A stretch of 20,117 nucleotides of DNA from UMGS1470 sp051889215 (GCA_051889215.1 JBJFDC010000012.1:1-20117); one strand, 5' to 3'. Positions 1 to 8,284 are shown, numbered from the stretch's first letter. A program made the numbers and translations. The notes: generated by a model from the sequence alone, not told the origin.

Positions 1-2
1 CG

Positions 3-233
3 TGTTCGCTTGGCATTTTGCTCAAAAACAACACAAGAAAAGGATATGAAAATTCAGATGTCATGATTCAAATCAAGACGGGAAAATACAAGTTCACCAA
101 ACTTGATGGTTATGAAGAAATGATTGAAGAAGGATATCGAGCAACGATTGACAAGATGGACGAAATTCTTGAACTTTTTGGAAAGAAAAACATAAAAGAA
201 AAAAGATATGATAAAGGCGTTTTGGTGATTTGA
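3..233 (+). CDS. C-terminal fragment of a patatin-like phospholipase family protein
   Basis: An open frame enters from the left edge with no start codon and ends at TGA 231-233, so only about the last 76 residues are visible. The segment has the pattern D-V-M-I-Q-I, then K-L-D-G-Y-E-E-M-I-E-E-G-Y-R-A, then an amphipathic helix. This resembles the end of bacterial patatin-like (RssA/NTE-type) proteins, where a strand is followed by a conserved '(E)xIxxGYxA' helix. The catalytic Ser and Asp would lie outside the window, so activity cannot be judged. The stop overlaps the start of the next gene by one base (TGATG), suggesting co-transcription and translational coupling. The family call rests on the C-terminal pattern only and is tentative. 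Confidence 0.5.
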   Translation, partial: CSLGILLKNNTRKGYENSDVMIQIKTGKYKFTKLDGYEEMIEEGYRATIDKMDEILELFGKKNIKEKRYDKGVLVI

Positions 234-1357
234 TGTCAAAGAAAAATAAATCAGATATTTCAAGTGCTAGAAGAACAATAACAATAAAAATTGTTATCTT
301 TTTGACCATATGCTTGATTGTGGGGTTGTCGTTTTTCTTCAAAACACCCATTGAAAATTTCATCAATTTCAAATATGCTGGCGAACAAGCATCAAATGAT
401 ATTGACCAAAGCGGTCTTGTTGTTCACTTTGTTGATGTTGACCAAGCAGATGCGATTGCAATCAAGTTCCCAAACAACAAAACAATGCTCATTGACTCTG
501 GCGACTCGAAAGAGGGGAGCAACACAAAGTTGCTGAACTATTTGGACAACAAGTTTTTTGCTGGACGCGAAAAAGTGTTTGATTATTTGCTGATAACTCA
601 TTCAGATGCTGACCATGTTGGCGGAGCGGTGTCAGTTTATGAGAAATATCAAGTGAACTACACATTTTATCCTGATGTTGATGAGAACAAAACTCAAACA
701 TTCAAAAAATTTATTGATGCAATGAAAAATGAGCCAGATTCAATGTATGAGACAAACAATTCTGGGGATAAAATTGTTGAGGGTGGCGTTGTGATTGATT
801 TTTATTCGCCTTTTTATAATGCAATAACAAATGCAAATGCGAACAATCAATCTCCAATCATGATTATGAATTTTGCCGGACGCAAAATTATGTTTACGGG
901 TGATGCGGGGCAAGATTTGGAAAAAGATGTTTTGAAGAACTATTCTGAAACTGATTTTGATGTTGATGTTCTCAAGGTTGCCCACCATGGCTCAAGAACA
1001 AGTTCTTGCAAAGATTTTCTCGATGTGGCAAAACCAGAATATGCAGTTATTTCTTGCGGAAAAGATAACAAATATGGTCATCCAACAGACGAGACACTTG
1101 AAAGATTGAAGTCCGCTGGCGTCAAAGATAATTGCCTCTATCGCACTGACAATAATGGAAATGTGATTCTTTCAATATCGTCAAATGGTGTCCTTGCTTT
1201 TGCGACCGATAATTCCACCTATACAACTGTATTTATCAAATGGGAGTATGTTGCTCCTGGCATTATCGCTGTGTCATTCATGATAATTTTCATACCAAAA
1301 AAATCTTCAAAGCACACAAAAAAGAGCAAAAAAGCAAAAACCAATAAAAATACCTAA
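233..1357 (+). CDS. Membrane-anchored ComEC/Rec2-like metallo-beta-lactamase-fold protein
   Basis: This 374-residue protein has a basic N-terminus, a hydrophobic segment at about residues 16-36, and a metallo-beta-lactamase domain from about 62 to 330. Visible metal-site motifs are H-S-D-A-D-H (123-128), T-G-D-A near residue 222, and A-H-H-G-S near 250; the last pattern is typical of the MBL domain of ComEC/Rec2. A second hydrophobic stretch lies near the C-terminus (about 338-358), followed by a Lys-rich tail. It lacks the multi-pass competence domain of full ComEC, so it is a stand-alone relative. Such proteins are common in Clostridia, and their substrate is not established; the catalytic domain probably lies outside the membrane. 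ATG 233 was chosen over the overlapping TTG 230. The start overlaps the previous stop. Confidence 0.85.
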   Translation: MSKKNKSDISSARRTITIKIVIFLTICLIVGLSFFFKTPIENFINFKYAGEQASNDIDQSGLVVHFVDVDQADAIAIKFPNNKTMLIDSGDSKEGSNTKLLNYLDNKFFAGREKVFDYLLITHSDADHVGGAVSVYEKYQVNYTFYPDVDENKTQTFKKFIDAMKNEPDSMYETNNSGDKIVEGGVVIDFYSPFYNAITNANANNQSPIMIMNFAGRKIMFTGDAGQDLEKDVLKNYSETDFDVDVLKVAHHGSRTSSCKDFLDVAKPEYAVISCGKDNKYGHPTDETLERLKSAGVKDNCLYRTDNNGNVILSISSNGVLAFATDNSTYTTVFIKWEYVAPGIIAVSFMIIFIPKKSSKHTKKSKKAKTNKNT

Positions 1358-1377
1358 TATGTTAAATCGTTAAATGT

Positions 1378-1406
1378 TTGGAAAAAATAATGTTTGATGT
1401 TAAACT
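1378..1406 (+). promoter_or_regulatory. Possible weak promoter before the shikimate-kinase-like gene
   Basis: TTGGAA (1378-1383) and TAAACT (1401-1406) are separated by 17 bases. The predicted transcription start (about 1413) would fall inside the ribosome binding site AAAGGTG (1411-1417), so the leader would be almost absent. This may be chance in AT-rich sequence, and read-through from upstream is equally possible. Confidence 0.25.
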
Positions 1407-1420
1407 AACAAAAGGTGAAA

Positions 1421-1921
1421 ATGAAAAGTAATATAATTATTGTTGGTTTCTTGAAGGAATTGAATAATGACATTTGCTTGAGACTTTCCAAGGAGTTGAA
1501 TATGTTTTATGCAAATGTTGCAGAAATGATTTCCTATGAGTTAATAAACGCGGACGAAATGATTACTGTTTGCGGTTTGGAATATTATCGCGAGCAGGAA
1601 GATAAAGTTTTGAGGCGAATATCAACATTTGAAAACACAATTTTTTGTTTTGATTATGATTACTTTTTGAATTTTGCGCAAAAATATTTCTCAAAATCAT
1701 GTCATATAATCTATTTGAAAGTTTCTGAACACAAATTGGACGATATGATAAAAAACAACAACGACTATGAAACTTGGTCTTCTGCAATCGATATTATTGA
1801 TTTTGATGAACGCAACAAAACACTTGAAAAAATGTGCGACACCGCGATTGAATGTGACAAACTTTGCGTGTCATCGTGCTCAAAAAAAATCAAAGAATAT
1901 TTGAAAAGTTTGTATATGTGA
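1421..1921 (+). CDS. Shikimate-kinase-like protein lacking the P-loop
   Basis: This 166-residue protein follows the layout of shikimate kinase: an N-terminal I-I-I-V-G-F strand, a helix ending in L-S-K-E-L-N, an R-E-x-E-x-x-V-L-R-like segment near residues 57-67 (YREQEDKVLRR), and an I-I-Y-L-K strand followed by a helix near 105-120. The nucleotide-binding loop is gone: where the family has GxxGxGK(S/T), this protein reads G-F-L-K-E-L-N-N-D-I. The Gly-Gly-Gly shikimate-binding motif is also absent, replaced by Phe-Asp-Tyr-Asp-Tyr. The frame is intact, so it is a diverged protein rather than an obvious pseudogene. ATG 1421 follows AAAGGTG; GTG 1415 would lie inside that site. It sits 7 bases before transketolase and is probably cotranscribed with it. 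The homology is inferred from pattern only. Confidence 0.6.
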   Translation: MKSNIIIVGFLKELNNDICLRLSKELNMFYANVAEMISYELINADEMITVCGLEYYREQEDKVLRRISTFENTIFCFDYDYFLNFAQKYFSKSCHIIYLKVSEHKLDDMIKNNNDYETWSSAIDIIDFDERNKTLEKMCDTAIECDKLCVSSCSKKIKEYLKSLYM

Positions 1922-1928
1922 GGGGAAA

Positions 1929-3905
1929 ATGAATATATATCAAAAATCAATAAACACAGCACGGCTTTTGTCGGCAGCAGCGATAACAAACGCAAATTCG
2001 GGTCACACGGGGAGTTGTCTTTCGGCCGCCCCAATTATGTTTACATTGTTTCGTGACCACTTGATGTTTGTCCCAACAAAGCCCAACTTTGAAAACCGAG
2101 ATAGGTTGGTGTTGTCGAGCGGACACATTGCGCCTCTATATTATTCAATTCTTCATATGTTTGGTTATGAAGTTTCAACAACAGACCTAAAAAATCTCAG
2201 GAAATATGGCAGCAAAACACCAGGACACCCAGAAGTGTTTGTGACGCCAGGTGTTGAAGTTTCGACCGGACCGCTCGGACAGGGTGTTGCCAATGCAGTT
2301 GGACTTGCGATTGCACAACGTTATCAAGGCAAAAAATTTAATACAATCAACATGTCGTTGTTTGACAACCACACATATTGCATTTGCGGAGATGGTTGTT
2401 TGATGGAGGGTGTTGCGCTTGAGGCAGCAAGTCTTGCGGGTTCACTTGGGCTCAACAAACTCATTCTTCTCTATGATTCAAATGACATAACCATTGACGG
2501 AAAGACCAGCATCACATCATCTGATGACACAAAACAAAAATTTTTGGCCATGAATTGGAATGTTATTGTGGTCAAAGATGGCAACAATCACAAAAAAATT
2601 AGTGCGGCAATCACAAAAGCAAAACAAAGCACTGACAAGCCAACGCTCATCATATGCAAGACTCATATTGGTTTTGGAACAGAGTATGAGGATTCTGAAG
2701 CGATACACGGCAAAGCACTGACTCGCGACGAACTGGATTCATTGAAAGAGGTTTTGGGTGTTGAAGCACAGGATTTTGAAATCCCTGAAGACGTTTATTC
2801 TTTCTGCCGTGAAGCAATAAACAAAAACTCACAAAAATATGACAGATGGCAAGAAAATTTCTTTTTGTTTGAAAAAACATATCCTGAACTATTTAAAGTT
2901 TATCAACAATTTGTTTTGGCAAGAAAAATGGATTATTCCAAACTCGAAAAAACACTTTTCAAAGATGTCACGGAAATTTCTGGAAGAGATGCGAATTCCA
3001 TGATTTTGAATGAAACGGCAAACAAAATGCTTGGCGTTGTTGGGGGAACAGCGGATCTTGGAAGTTCGGTCAAGTGTTATCTGAAGAACTACAAAGATAT
3101 GTCCCAAACTTGCGAGGACGGAAGAAATATCCATTTTGGAGTAAGAGAGCACGCGATGGGTTCAATATGCAATGGAATTGCGTTGTATTCAAGCTTGCTT
3201 CCATTTTGCTCAACATTTTTGTCATTTTCGAACTACATGATGCCTTCAATCAGAATGGCATCGATGATGAGGTTGCCTGTTAATTTCTTCTTTACGCATG
3301 ATTCGCTCTATGTTGGAGAAGATGGGCCAACACATCAACCAGTCGAACAAATTGCACAACTTCGTTCTGTTCCCGACAATTTTGTATATCGTCCAGCAAC
3401 GCCGACAGAACTTTTGGCTTGCTTCGACTTGGCATATTCGACTAATTGTCCAAATTGCTTTGTGCTTTCACGTCAAAACTTGCCTCAAATTGAATCAACC
3501 AGCTTTACCTTTGCAAAGCGTGGCGGATATTTGCTTGAAAGTGATGGCTCAAAAATCGATGTTGCTCTTTTTGCGAGCGGCAGTGAATTGGCACTTGCGC
3601 TTGACGTTAAGAAAGAACTTAATGACAAAGGACTCAAGGTTTCGGTTTCAAGTTTTCCATGCTTTGAACAATTTGAAAAACAAACCGCGACATACAAAAA
3701 GTCTGTTGTCATGCCGAATGCAAAATTGCACGTGGCAATAGAATGCTCAAATGATAACATTTGGTATAAATATCTCAATCAAGACGACCTTTTTGTTGGA
3801 GTGAAGAAATTTGGAAGAAGCGGCAAAGGGAAAGTCGTTTATGAAAAATATGGCTTCAATGTCAAAGATGTCACAAAAAAGATTGAAGAATGTTTGAAAC
3901 ATTGA
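1929..3905 (+). CDS. tkt: Transketolase
   Basis: Transketolase moves two-carbon ketol units between sugar phosphates in the non-oxidative pentose phosphate pathway, using thiamine diphosphate and a divalent metal. At 658 residues the protein is full length. Visible features are S-G-H-T-G with His26, G-H-P with His100, S-T-G-P-L-G-Q-G (112-119), the cofactor motif I-C-G-D-G (GDG at 154-156) ending near D-S-N-D-I-T-I-D-G (183-191), and R-E-H-A-M with the catalytic Glu at about 407. The N-terminal pyrophosphate domain, the middle pyrimidine domain and the C-terminal domain follow in the usual order. The start is ATG 1929 behind AGGGG (1921-1925), 7 bases after the upstream stop. It is the last gene of the leftmost plus-strand cluster and ends at a terminator. 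In an anaerobe it would supply ribose-5-phosphate and erythrose-4-phosphate. Confidence 0.96.
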   Translation: MNIYQKSINTARLLSAAAITNANSGHTGSCLSAAPIMFTLFRDHLMFVPTKPNFENRDRLVLSSGHIAPLYYSILHMFGYEVSTTDLKNLRKYGSKTPGHPEVFVTPGVEVSTGPLGQGVANAVGLAIAQRYQGKKFNTINMSLFDNHTYCICGDGCLMEGVALEAASLAGSLGLNKLILLYDSNDITIDGKTSITSSDDTKQKFLAMNWNVIVVKDGNNHKKISAAITKAKQSTDKPTLIICKTHIGFGTEYEDSEAIHGKALTRDELDSLKEVLGVEAQDFEIPEDVYSFCREAINKNSQKYDRWQENFFLFEKTYPELFKVYQQFVLARKMDYSKLEKTLFKDVTEISGRDANSMILNETANKMLGVVGGTADLGSSVKCYLKNYKDMSQTCEDGRNIHFGVREHAMGSICNGIALYSSLLPFCSTFLSFSNYMMPSIRMASMMRLPVNFFFTHDSLYVGEDGPTHQPVEQIAQLRSVPDNFVYRPATPTELLACFDLAYSTNCPNCFVLSRQNLPQIESTSFTFAKRGGYLLESDGSKIDVALFASGSELALALDVKKELNDKGLKVSVSSFPCFEQFEKQTATYKKSVVMPNAKLHVAIECSNDNIWYKYLNQDDLFVGVKKFGRSGKGKVVYEKYGFNVKDVTKKIEECLKH

Positions 3906-3915
3906 AATAATTAGC

Positions 3916-3948
3916 AAAAAAGATGAGAACTTGTGTCTCATCTTTTTG
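3916..3948. terminator. Bidirectional terminator between tkt and nifJ
   Basis: An 11-bp stem (3917-3927 with 3937-3947) has the core AAGATGAG / CTCATCTT. It has a 9-base loop and an A-run on one side with a T-run on the other. It can therefore serve both convergent genes. Confidence 0.85.
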
Positions 3949-3953
3949 CACTA

Positions 3954-3997
3954 GCAAAGAAATCTGAGATTGAAAAACTTCAATATACTTTCTTTGC
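3954..3997. repeat. Inverted repeat between the shared terminator and the nifJ stop
   Basis: GCAAAGAAA (3954-3962) is perfectly matched by TTTCTTTGC (3989-3997). A smaller nested hairpin, TTGAA/TTCAA, lies inside the loop. There is no clear U-run after it in either direction, so it may be a 3'-end stabilising structure for the nifJ mRNA rather than a terminator. Confidence 0.4.
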
Positions 3998-4025
3998 ATT
4001 ATTATTTTGTGTTGTATGATTGATA

Positions 4026-7000
4026 TTATTCATGATTTTTTAAAAATTTTTCTATATTTTTACGCCTTGTTTTTGCATCTTTTTCGCATTCGTCAAGAAG
4101 CAAATCAAATTCGCTCGGGTTTGTTTTTAAAAGAGAACGAAATCTGTTTTGCGAAAGCAAAAATTCTCTAAAATCAACTGTTGGAGCAGGGGAATCAATG
4201 ATTAGAGGATTTTCGAGAGTCGGATTAAACCTGAATGTTGTCCAATATCCGCTTTGAACTGCGTTTTTCATTTCAAGCGAAGATGACGACATGTCGATTC
4301 CGTGACTTATGCAAGGAGAGTATGCAATGATGATGCTTGGACCATCAAATGCCTCGGCTTCTTTGAATGCTTTTATGGTTTGCTCCATGTCGGCACCAAG
4401 CGAGACTTGTGCGACATAACAGTTGTTGTTTGCCATCGCCATAAGTGCGAGATTCTTTTTTGCCATTTTTTTGCCAGCAGAAGCAAATTTCGCTGTTGCG
4501 CCGCGAGGAGTGGATTTTGATGCTTGGCCGCCAGTGTTGGAATAGACCTCACTGTCAAGCACGAGGATGTTGACATTTGCGCCATAATTGAGGACGTGGT
4601 CAAGTCCGCCATATCCAATGTCATATGCCCAGCCATCGCCGCCTATAATCCAAATTGATTTGTCATTTTGTTCCGCCATTGCCATGCCAAGCCCAAACTC
4701 TGCATTGTCTTCAAACAAACTGCTTGCCCAAGCCGGACCTTTTCCGTTTTTGTCCTTTGAGAATGGGCAAGTTGGAGCACTTCCGCCATAGATGCTTGAG
4801 CAACCTGTTGCGTTTGCAATGACCATTTTGTCGCCAAACAACGCGGTTGCAAGACGGATATATGGTGTTTCTCCACATCCCGCACATGCACCGGAGAATT
4901 CAAAGTATCCCCTGTGGAATTGCTGGCCTTTTGTTGAAAATTTGTTAAAAATTGTGTCCGTTTGCTCAATTTTTTCAAATTTTTCCAAATTATTCTTTTC
5001 TTTTTCCAAAATTTTGTTTGTCTCGGTCATGACTAGCGCTTTGTTTTTTGCAGGGCAGACTGCGGCGCACACTCCGCAGCCCGTGCAGTCAAGAGGACTG
5101 AGTTGCAGACGATATTTTGCATCTTTCACTCCAAATGCTGGCGCGCTTTCAATGTCTGAATCCTCTTTGAACACTTTTGCGGCAAGACATGCATGAGGAC
5201 AACTCATGACGCATCGGCCGCACTGAATGCAGTTTTCTTTTATCCAGTGAGGAATGTTTTCAGCAACGCCACGCTTTTCGAATTTTGCCGTATCTGTTGG
5301 CACGCTGCCATCTGGGCAAAATTTTGAAACTAGGATATCGTCACCATTTTTTAGAATGATTGGACGAATGAAATCGTTGTAATATCCATCTTGATTTGAG
5401 TTCTGTTCAATTTCTCTGCCGACGAGGTTTGAAACATTAATTTCATGAAGAAGGGCATTTGTTTGATCGACCGCATTAAGATTTGAAGCGACAACTTCTT
5501 CACCCTTTTTGCCATATGTTTTTCTTGTTGCCGCTTTTATGAGGTCGCACGCTTTGTTGAATGGGATTATGTTTGATATCTTGAAAAATGCGGTTTGCAT
5601 AATGATGTTGATTTTTCCACGCAGTTTGTTTTCGTCAGCAATTTTTGTTGCATCAACAACAAATAGGCGAGAGTTTGTTTGCTTTAGTTTGTCAACAAAA
5701 TCTTTTGGCAAATTCTCTGATAATCCTTTTTCGTCGAGGACTGTGTTGAGGAGAACTGTTGCATTTTGTTTGAGCCCCTTGAGCATATCAAACTTTCCGA
5801 TGAAAGAATAGTTGTGGCATGCGACAAAATCACATGATGTTGTGTTGAATGCGCTCCTGATTGGCGTGTCGCAAACGCGCAAATGAGATATCGTCACACT
5901 GCCGGATTTTTTTGAGTCATATTCAAAATATCCCTGAACAAATTTGTTTGTGTTTTCGCCAATAATTTTGATGCTGTTTTTGTTTGCTGAAACTGTTCCG
6001 TCTGAACCGAGTCCATAGAACCTCATTTCATAACAATTTGTTGAAATATCAAAATCATGGTCCAGTGGCAAAGATGAATTCGTCACATCGTCAACAATTC
6101 CAACAGTGAAGTGATTTTTTGGGTGAGGTTGCCCAAGATTGTCAAAAACTGATTTTGCATGTTTATAACAAAACTCTTTTCCGCCAAGTCCATATCTTCC
6201 AGCAACGACTTGAATGTTTCTGCCTTGCTCATTTAGTGCGGAAATCACATCGAGTGCAAGAGGTTCATATAGACTTCCGCTTTCTTTTGTTCTGTCGAGC
6301 ACGCAAATTCTTTTTGCTGAAAGTGGAATGCTTTGGCAAAAAGCCGATGCTACAAAAGGACGATAAACGCGAACTTGCACAATGCCCAACTTTTGACCAT
6401 TTGAATTTTGATAATCAACGTAGTCTTTGAGGGTCTCGCCAGCGCTGCCCATGACGACAACGACATATTCTGCATTCTTGTCTCCATAAAACTCATATGG
6501 GGAGTAGTGTCTGCCAGTTATTTTTTCAACATCAGAAAATGCATGCAAAATATGCTCATATGCTTTTTCATAAAATTTGTTGCAGGCCTCGCGATTTTGG
6601 AAATATATGTCGGGGTTTTGCGCTGTGCCCATTTGCTTTGGATTGTTTGGATTGAGCGCGCGCGCCTTAAATTCATCAATTTTGTCCCAAGGCACAATGC
6701 TTTTTATCTCATCAAGTGTGATTTCATCAATTTTTTGAATTTCGTGAGATGTTCTGAATCCGTCAAAAAAGTGAACAACTGGAATGCTTGAATACAAGGA
6801 AGATAGGTGGCTAACAAGTGCCAAATCCATGCTTTCCTGAACTGAAGATGAGCAAATCATATTAAAACCAGTTTGCCTTGTCGCCATAACGTCGGAGTGG
6901 TCTCCAAAAATTGATAATGCGTGAGTGGATAGTGCTCGTGCCGCGACATGAAAAACGGCAGGCAAGAGTTCGCCAGCAATTTTATACATATTTGGAATCA

Positions 7001-7271
7001 TGAGGAGAAGTCCTTGACTTGCGGTGAAAGTCGTGGACAGGGCACCTGCGACCAAACTTCCATGCACTGCACCCGCTGCACCTGCCTCGGATTGCATTTC
7101 AACAATTTTCATTTGTTTGTCAAATATGTTGAGCTTGCCTTGTGCTTGCCATTCGTCACAACTTTCAGCCATTGGTGAAGAAGGTGTGATTGGATAAATC
7201 GCAGAAACCTCACTCATGGAGTAGGCGATGTGAGCAGCAGCAGTGTTTGCATCATAACAGACTTTTCTCAT
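4026..7271 (-). CDS. nifJ: Pyruvate:ferredoxin (flavodoxin) oxidoreductase, compact single-chain form
   Basis: The enzyme oxidises pyruvate with CoA to acetyl-CoA and CO2 and reduces ferredoxin; it is cytoplasmic and central to anaerobic fermentation. The 1081 residues hold all fused domains in order: the N-terminal domain with Y-P-I-T-P-S-S-P-M-A-E (26-36), domain II (about 255-390), the gamma domain (about 420-610), a 2x[4Fe-4S] ferredoxin domain (Cys 681/684/687/691 and 729/732/735/739), and the thiamine domain. The proximal-cluster cysteines appear to be 796, 799, 824 and 987. The thiamine motif is G-G-D-G-W-A-Y-D-I-G (877-886). The protein is about 90-100 residues shorter than usual, mainly because a helical insert between the E-F-G-x-G-M and I-I-G-G-D-G motifs is missing. 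ATG 7271 follows GGAGGGAA, with its own strong promoter. Confidence 0.96.
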   Translation of the reverse strand: MRKVCYDANTAAAHIAYSMSEVSAIYPITPSSPMAESCDEWQAQGKLNIFDKQMKIVEMQSEAGAAGAVHGSLVAGALSTTFTASQGLLLMIPNMYKIAGELLPAVFHVAARALSTHALSIFGDHSDVMATRQTGFNMICSSSVQESMDLALVSHLSSLYSSIPVVHFFDGFRTSHEIQKIDEITLDEIKSIVPWDKIDEFKARALNPNNPKQMGTAQNPDIYFQNREACNKFYEKAYEHILHAFSDVEKITGRHYSPYEFYGDKNAEYVVVVMGSAGETLKDYVDYQNSNGQKLGIVQVRVYRPFVASAFCQSIPLSAKRICVLDRTKESGSLYEPLALDVISALNEQGRNIQVVAGRYGLGGKEFCYKHAKSVFDNLGQPHPKNHFTVGIVDDVTNSSLPLDHDFDISTNCYEMRFYGLGSDGTVSANKNSIKIIGENTNKFVQGYFEYDSKKSGSVTISHLRVCDTPIRSAFNTTSCDFVACHNYSFIGKFDMLKGLKQNATVLLNTVLDEKGLSENLPKDFVDKLKQTNSRLFVVDATKIADENKLRGKINIIMQTAFFKISNIIPFNKACDLIKAATRKTYGKKGEEVVASNLNAVDQTNALLHEINVSNLVGREIEQNSNQDGYYNDFIRPIILKNGDDILVSKFCPDGSVPTDTAKFEKRGVAENIPHWIKENCIQCGRCVMSCPHACLAAKVFKEDSDIESAPAFGVKDAKYRLQLSPLDCTGCGVCAAVCPAKNKALVMTETNKILEKEKNNLEKFEKIEQTDTIFNKFSTKGQQFHRGYFEFSGACAGCGETPYIRLATALFGDKMVIANATGCSSIYGGSAPTCPFSKDKNGKGPAWASSLFEDNAEFGLGMAMAEQNDKSIWIIGGDGWAYDIGYGGLDHVLNYGANVNILVLDSEVYSNTGGQASKSTPRGATAKFASAGKKMAKKNLALMAMANNNCYVAQVSLGADMEQTIKAFKEAEAFDGPSIIIAYSPCISHGIDMSSSSLEMKNAVQSGYWTTFRFNPTLENPLIIDSPAPTVDFREFLLSQNRFRSLLKTNPSEFDLLLDECEKDAKTRRKNIEKFLKNHE

Positions 7272-7295
7272 AATTTCCCTCCATATCCTATTTTA

Positions 7296-7324
7296 AGTAT
7301 AAAAATATGTCTTATTTAAGTCAA
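7296..7324 (-). promoter_or_regulatory. Sigma-A-type promoter of nifJ
   Basis: On the minus strand, TTGACT (7324-7319) and TATACT (7301-7296) are separated by exactly 17 bases, followed by the Shine-Dalgarno sequence and ATG 7271. This is close to consensus. Confidence 0.8.
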
Positions 7325-7342
7325 ACAACGTGGACATTTTCT

Positions 7343-7371
7343 TTGACAAAAGCGTGATAAAAAAACATAAT
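7343..7371 (+). promoter_or_regulatory. Sigma-A-type promoter of truA
   Basis: A consensus TTGACA (7343-7348) and CATAAT (7366-7371) are 17 bases apart. The promoter lies back to back with that of nifJ; the two -35 boxes are 18 bases apart. It implies transcription from about 7378, so the GTG at 7330 cannot be the start if this promoter is used. Confidence 0.6.
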
Positions 7372-7377
7372 TATTAT

Positions 7378-8139
7378 GTGAAAAAAGATCAAGAAAAACA
7401 AAGAATTTTGATAACAGTTGAGTATGACGGCACTTCTTTTTGTGGCTGGCAAAGTCAACATGGCAAGAGGAGTGTTCAAGGTGTGATTGAACAAGCGCTC
7501 TCATCTTTTTATGGCGAAACAATCACAATTCATGGAAGCGGGAGAACGGACGCGGGTGTTCATGCGTTGGGGCAAACCGCACATTTTGACGCACCCCCAA
7601 AAAACAATTTCAAAGTTGAAAAATTGCCCTATGCCATAAATGAAAAACTGCCAGAAGATGTGAAAATTTTGTTTGCCAAAATTGTGCCAAATGATTTTCA
7701 TGCAAGAAAAAGTGTCAAAAACAAGACGTATTTATATCGGGCATATTGTGCTCATTTTTCCAGTCCGCTCGACAGATATCGAAAAATGCGAGTTTTCCCT
7801 GAACCAGACCTAAAAACAATGCAAGAGGCGGCAAATCTTCTTTTGGGAGAACACAATTTCTCGGCATTTATGTTAACTGGAAGTTCAATAAAAGACACGA
7901 CAAGAACAATATATGAGATTAATATCAAAAAAAATCAAAATGATTTCACTTTTGAGATAACGGGAAATGGATTCTTGTATAACATGGTCAGAATTATCGT
8001 CGGCACTCTCATTGAAATTGGACAAAAAAGACTCAGCATCACAAATGTTGTGAAGGCGCTTGAAACTGGCGATAGAAAGTATGCGGGCAGAACCGCTCAA
8101 GCACAAGGCCTCTATCTCAAGAGTGTAAGATATGAATGA
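7378..8139 (+). CDS. truA: tRNA pseudouridine(38-40) synthase TruA
   Basis: TruA isomerises uridines 38-40 in the anticodon arm of many tRNAs. From GTG 7378 the product is 253 residues, the usual size. Near the N-terminus is V-E-Y-D-G-T-S-F-C-G-W-Q. The catalytic motif G-S-G-R-T-D-A-G-V-H follows, with the nucleophilic Asp at about residue 58. Further on are F-H-A-R-K-S and, near the C-terminus, G-N-G-F-L-Y-N-M-V-R-I-I-V-G-T, all family hallmarks. No ATG is available in the N-terminal region. GTG 7330 would give 269 residues but lies upstream of the inferred promoter. GTG 7378 is almost at the predicted transcription start, implying a near-leaderless message; TTG 7408 is another option. No clear Shine-Dalgarno sequence precedes any of them. 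The product is certain; the exact start is not. Confidence 0.93.
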   Translation: MKKDQEKQRILITVEYDGTSFCGWQSQHGKRSVQGVIEQALSSFYGETITIHGSGRTDAGVHALGQTAHFDAPPKNNFKVEKLPYAINEKLPEDVKILFAKIVPNDFHARKSVKNKTYLYRAYCAHFSSPLDRYRKMRVFPEPDLKTMQEAANLLLGEHNFSAFMLTGSSIKDTTRTIYEINIKKNQNDFTFEITGNGFLYNMVRIIVGTLIEIGQKRLSITNVVKALETGDRKYAGRTAQAQGLYLKSVRYE

Positions 8140-8163
8140 ATAATTATGCAAAACCATGAATAA

Positions 8164-8246
8164 ATATTACAAAAATTTAAAAATGTTTGCAATCAAAAAA
8201 TAAAACAAACATCGCTTTCCAAAAACAAAAAAATATTTTGTAATAT
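8164..8246. repeat. Nested inverted repeats upstream of the rplM promoter
   Basis: Between truA and rplM, ATATTACAAAA (8164-8174) is matched perfectly by TTTTGTAATAT (8236-8246). Inside this, ATGTTTG (8183-8189) is matched by CAAACAT (8206-8212). Together they could form a two-tier cruciform or an mRNA 3' structure for truA. No U-tract follows the outer arm, so it is not a standard terminator. The rest of 8140-8249 is AT-rich with no gene visible. Confidence 0.45.
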
Positions 8247-8249
8247 CTC

Positions 8250-8278
8250 TTGACATACTCGGCGCCATGTTGTAAGAT
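8250..8278 (+). promoter_or_regulatory. Sigma-A-type promoter of the rplM-rpsI operon
   Basis: A consensus TTGACA (8250-8255), a 17-base spacer and TAAGAT (8273-8278) give a predicted start near 8285, about 80 bases before the rplM ATG. This is a strong promoter, as expected for ribosomal protein genes. Confidence 0.85.
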
Positions 8279-8284
8279 ATAAAA

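Noticed and set aside
4792..5196. 134-codon plus-strand open frame inside nifJ
   Set aside because: It is antisense to the ferredoxin and thiamine domains of PFOR and has no ribosome binding site or domain of its own.
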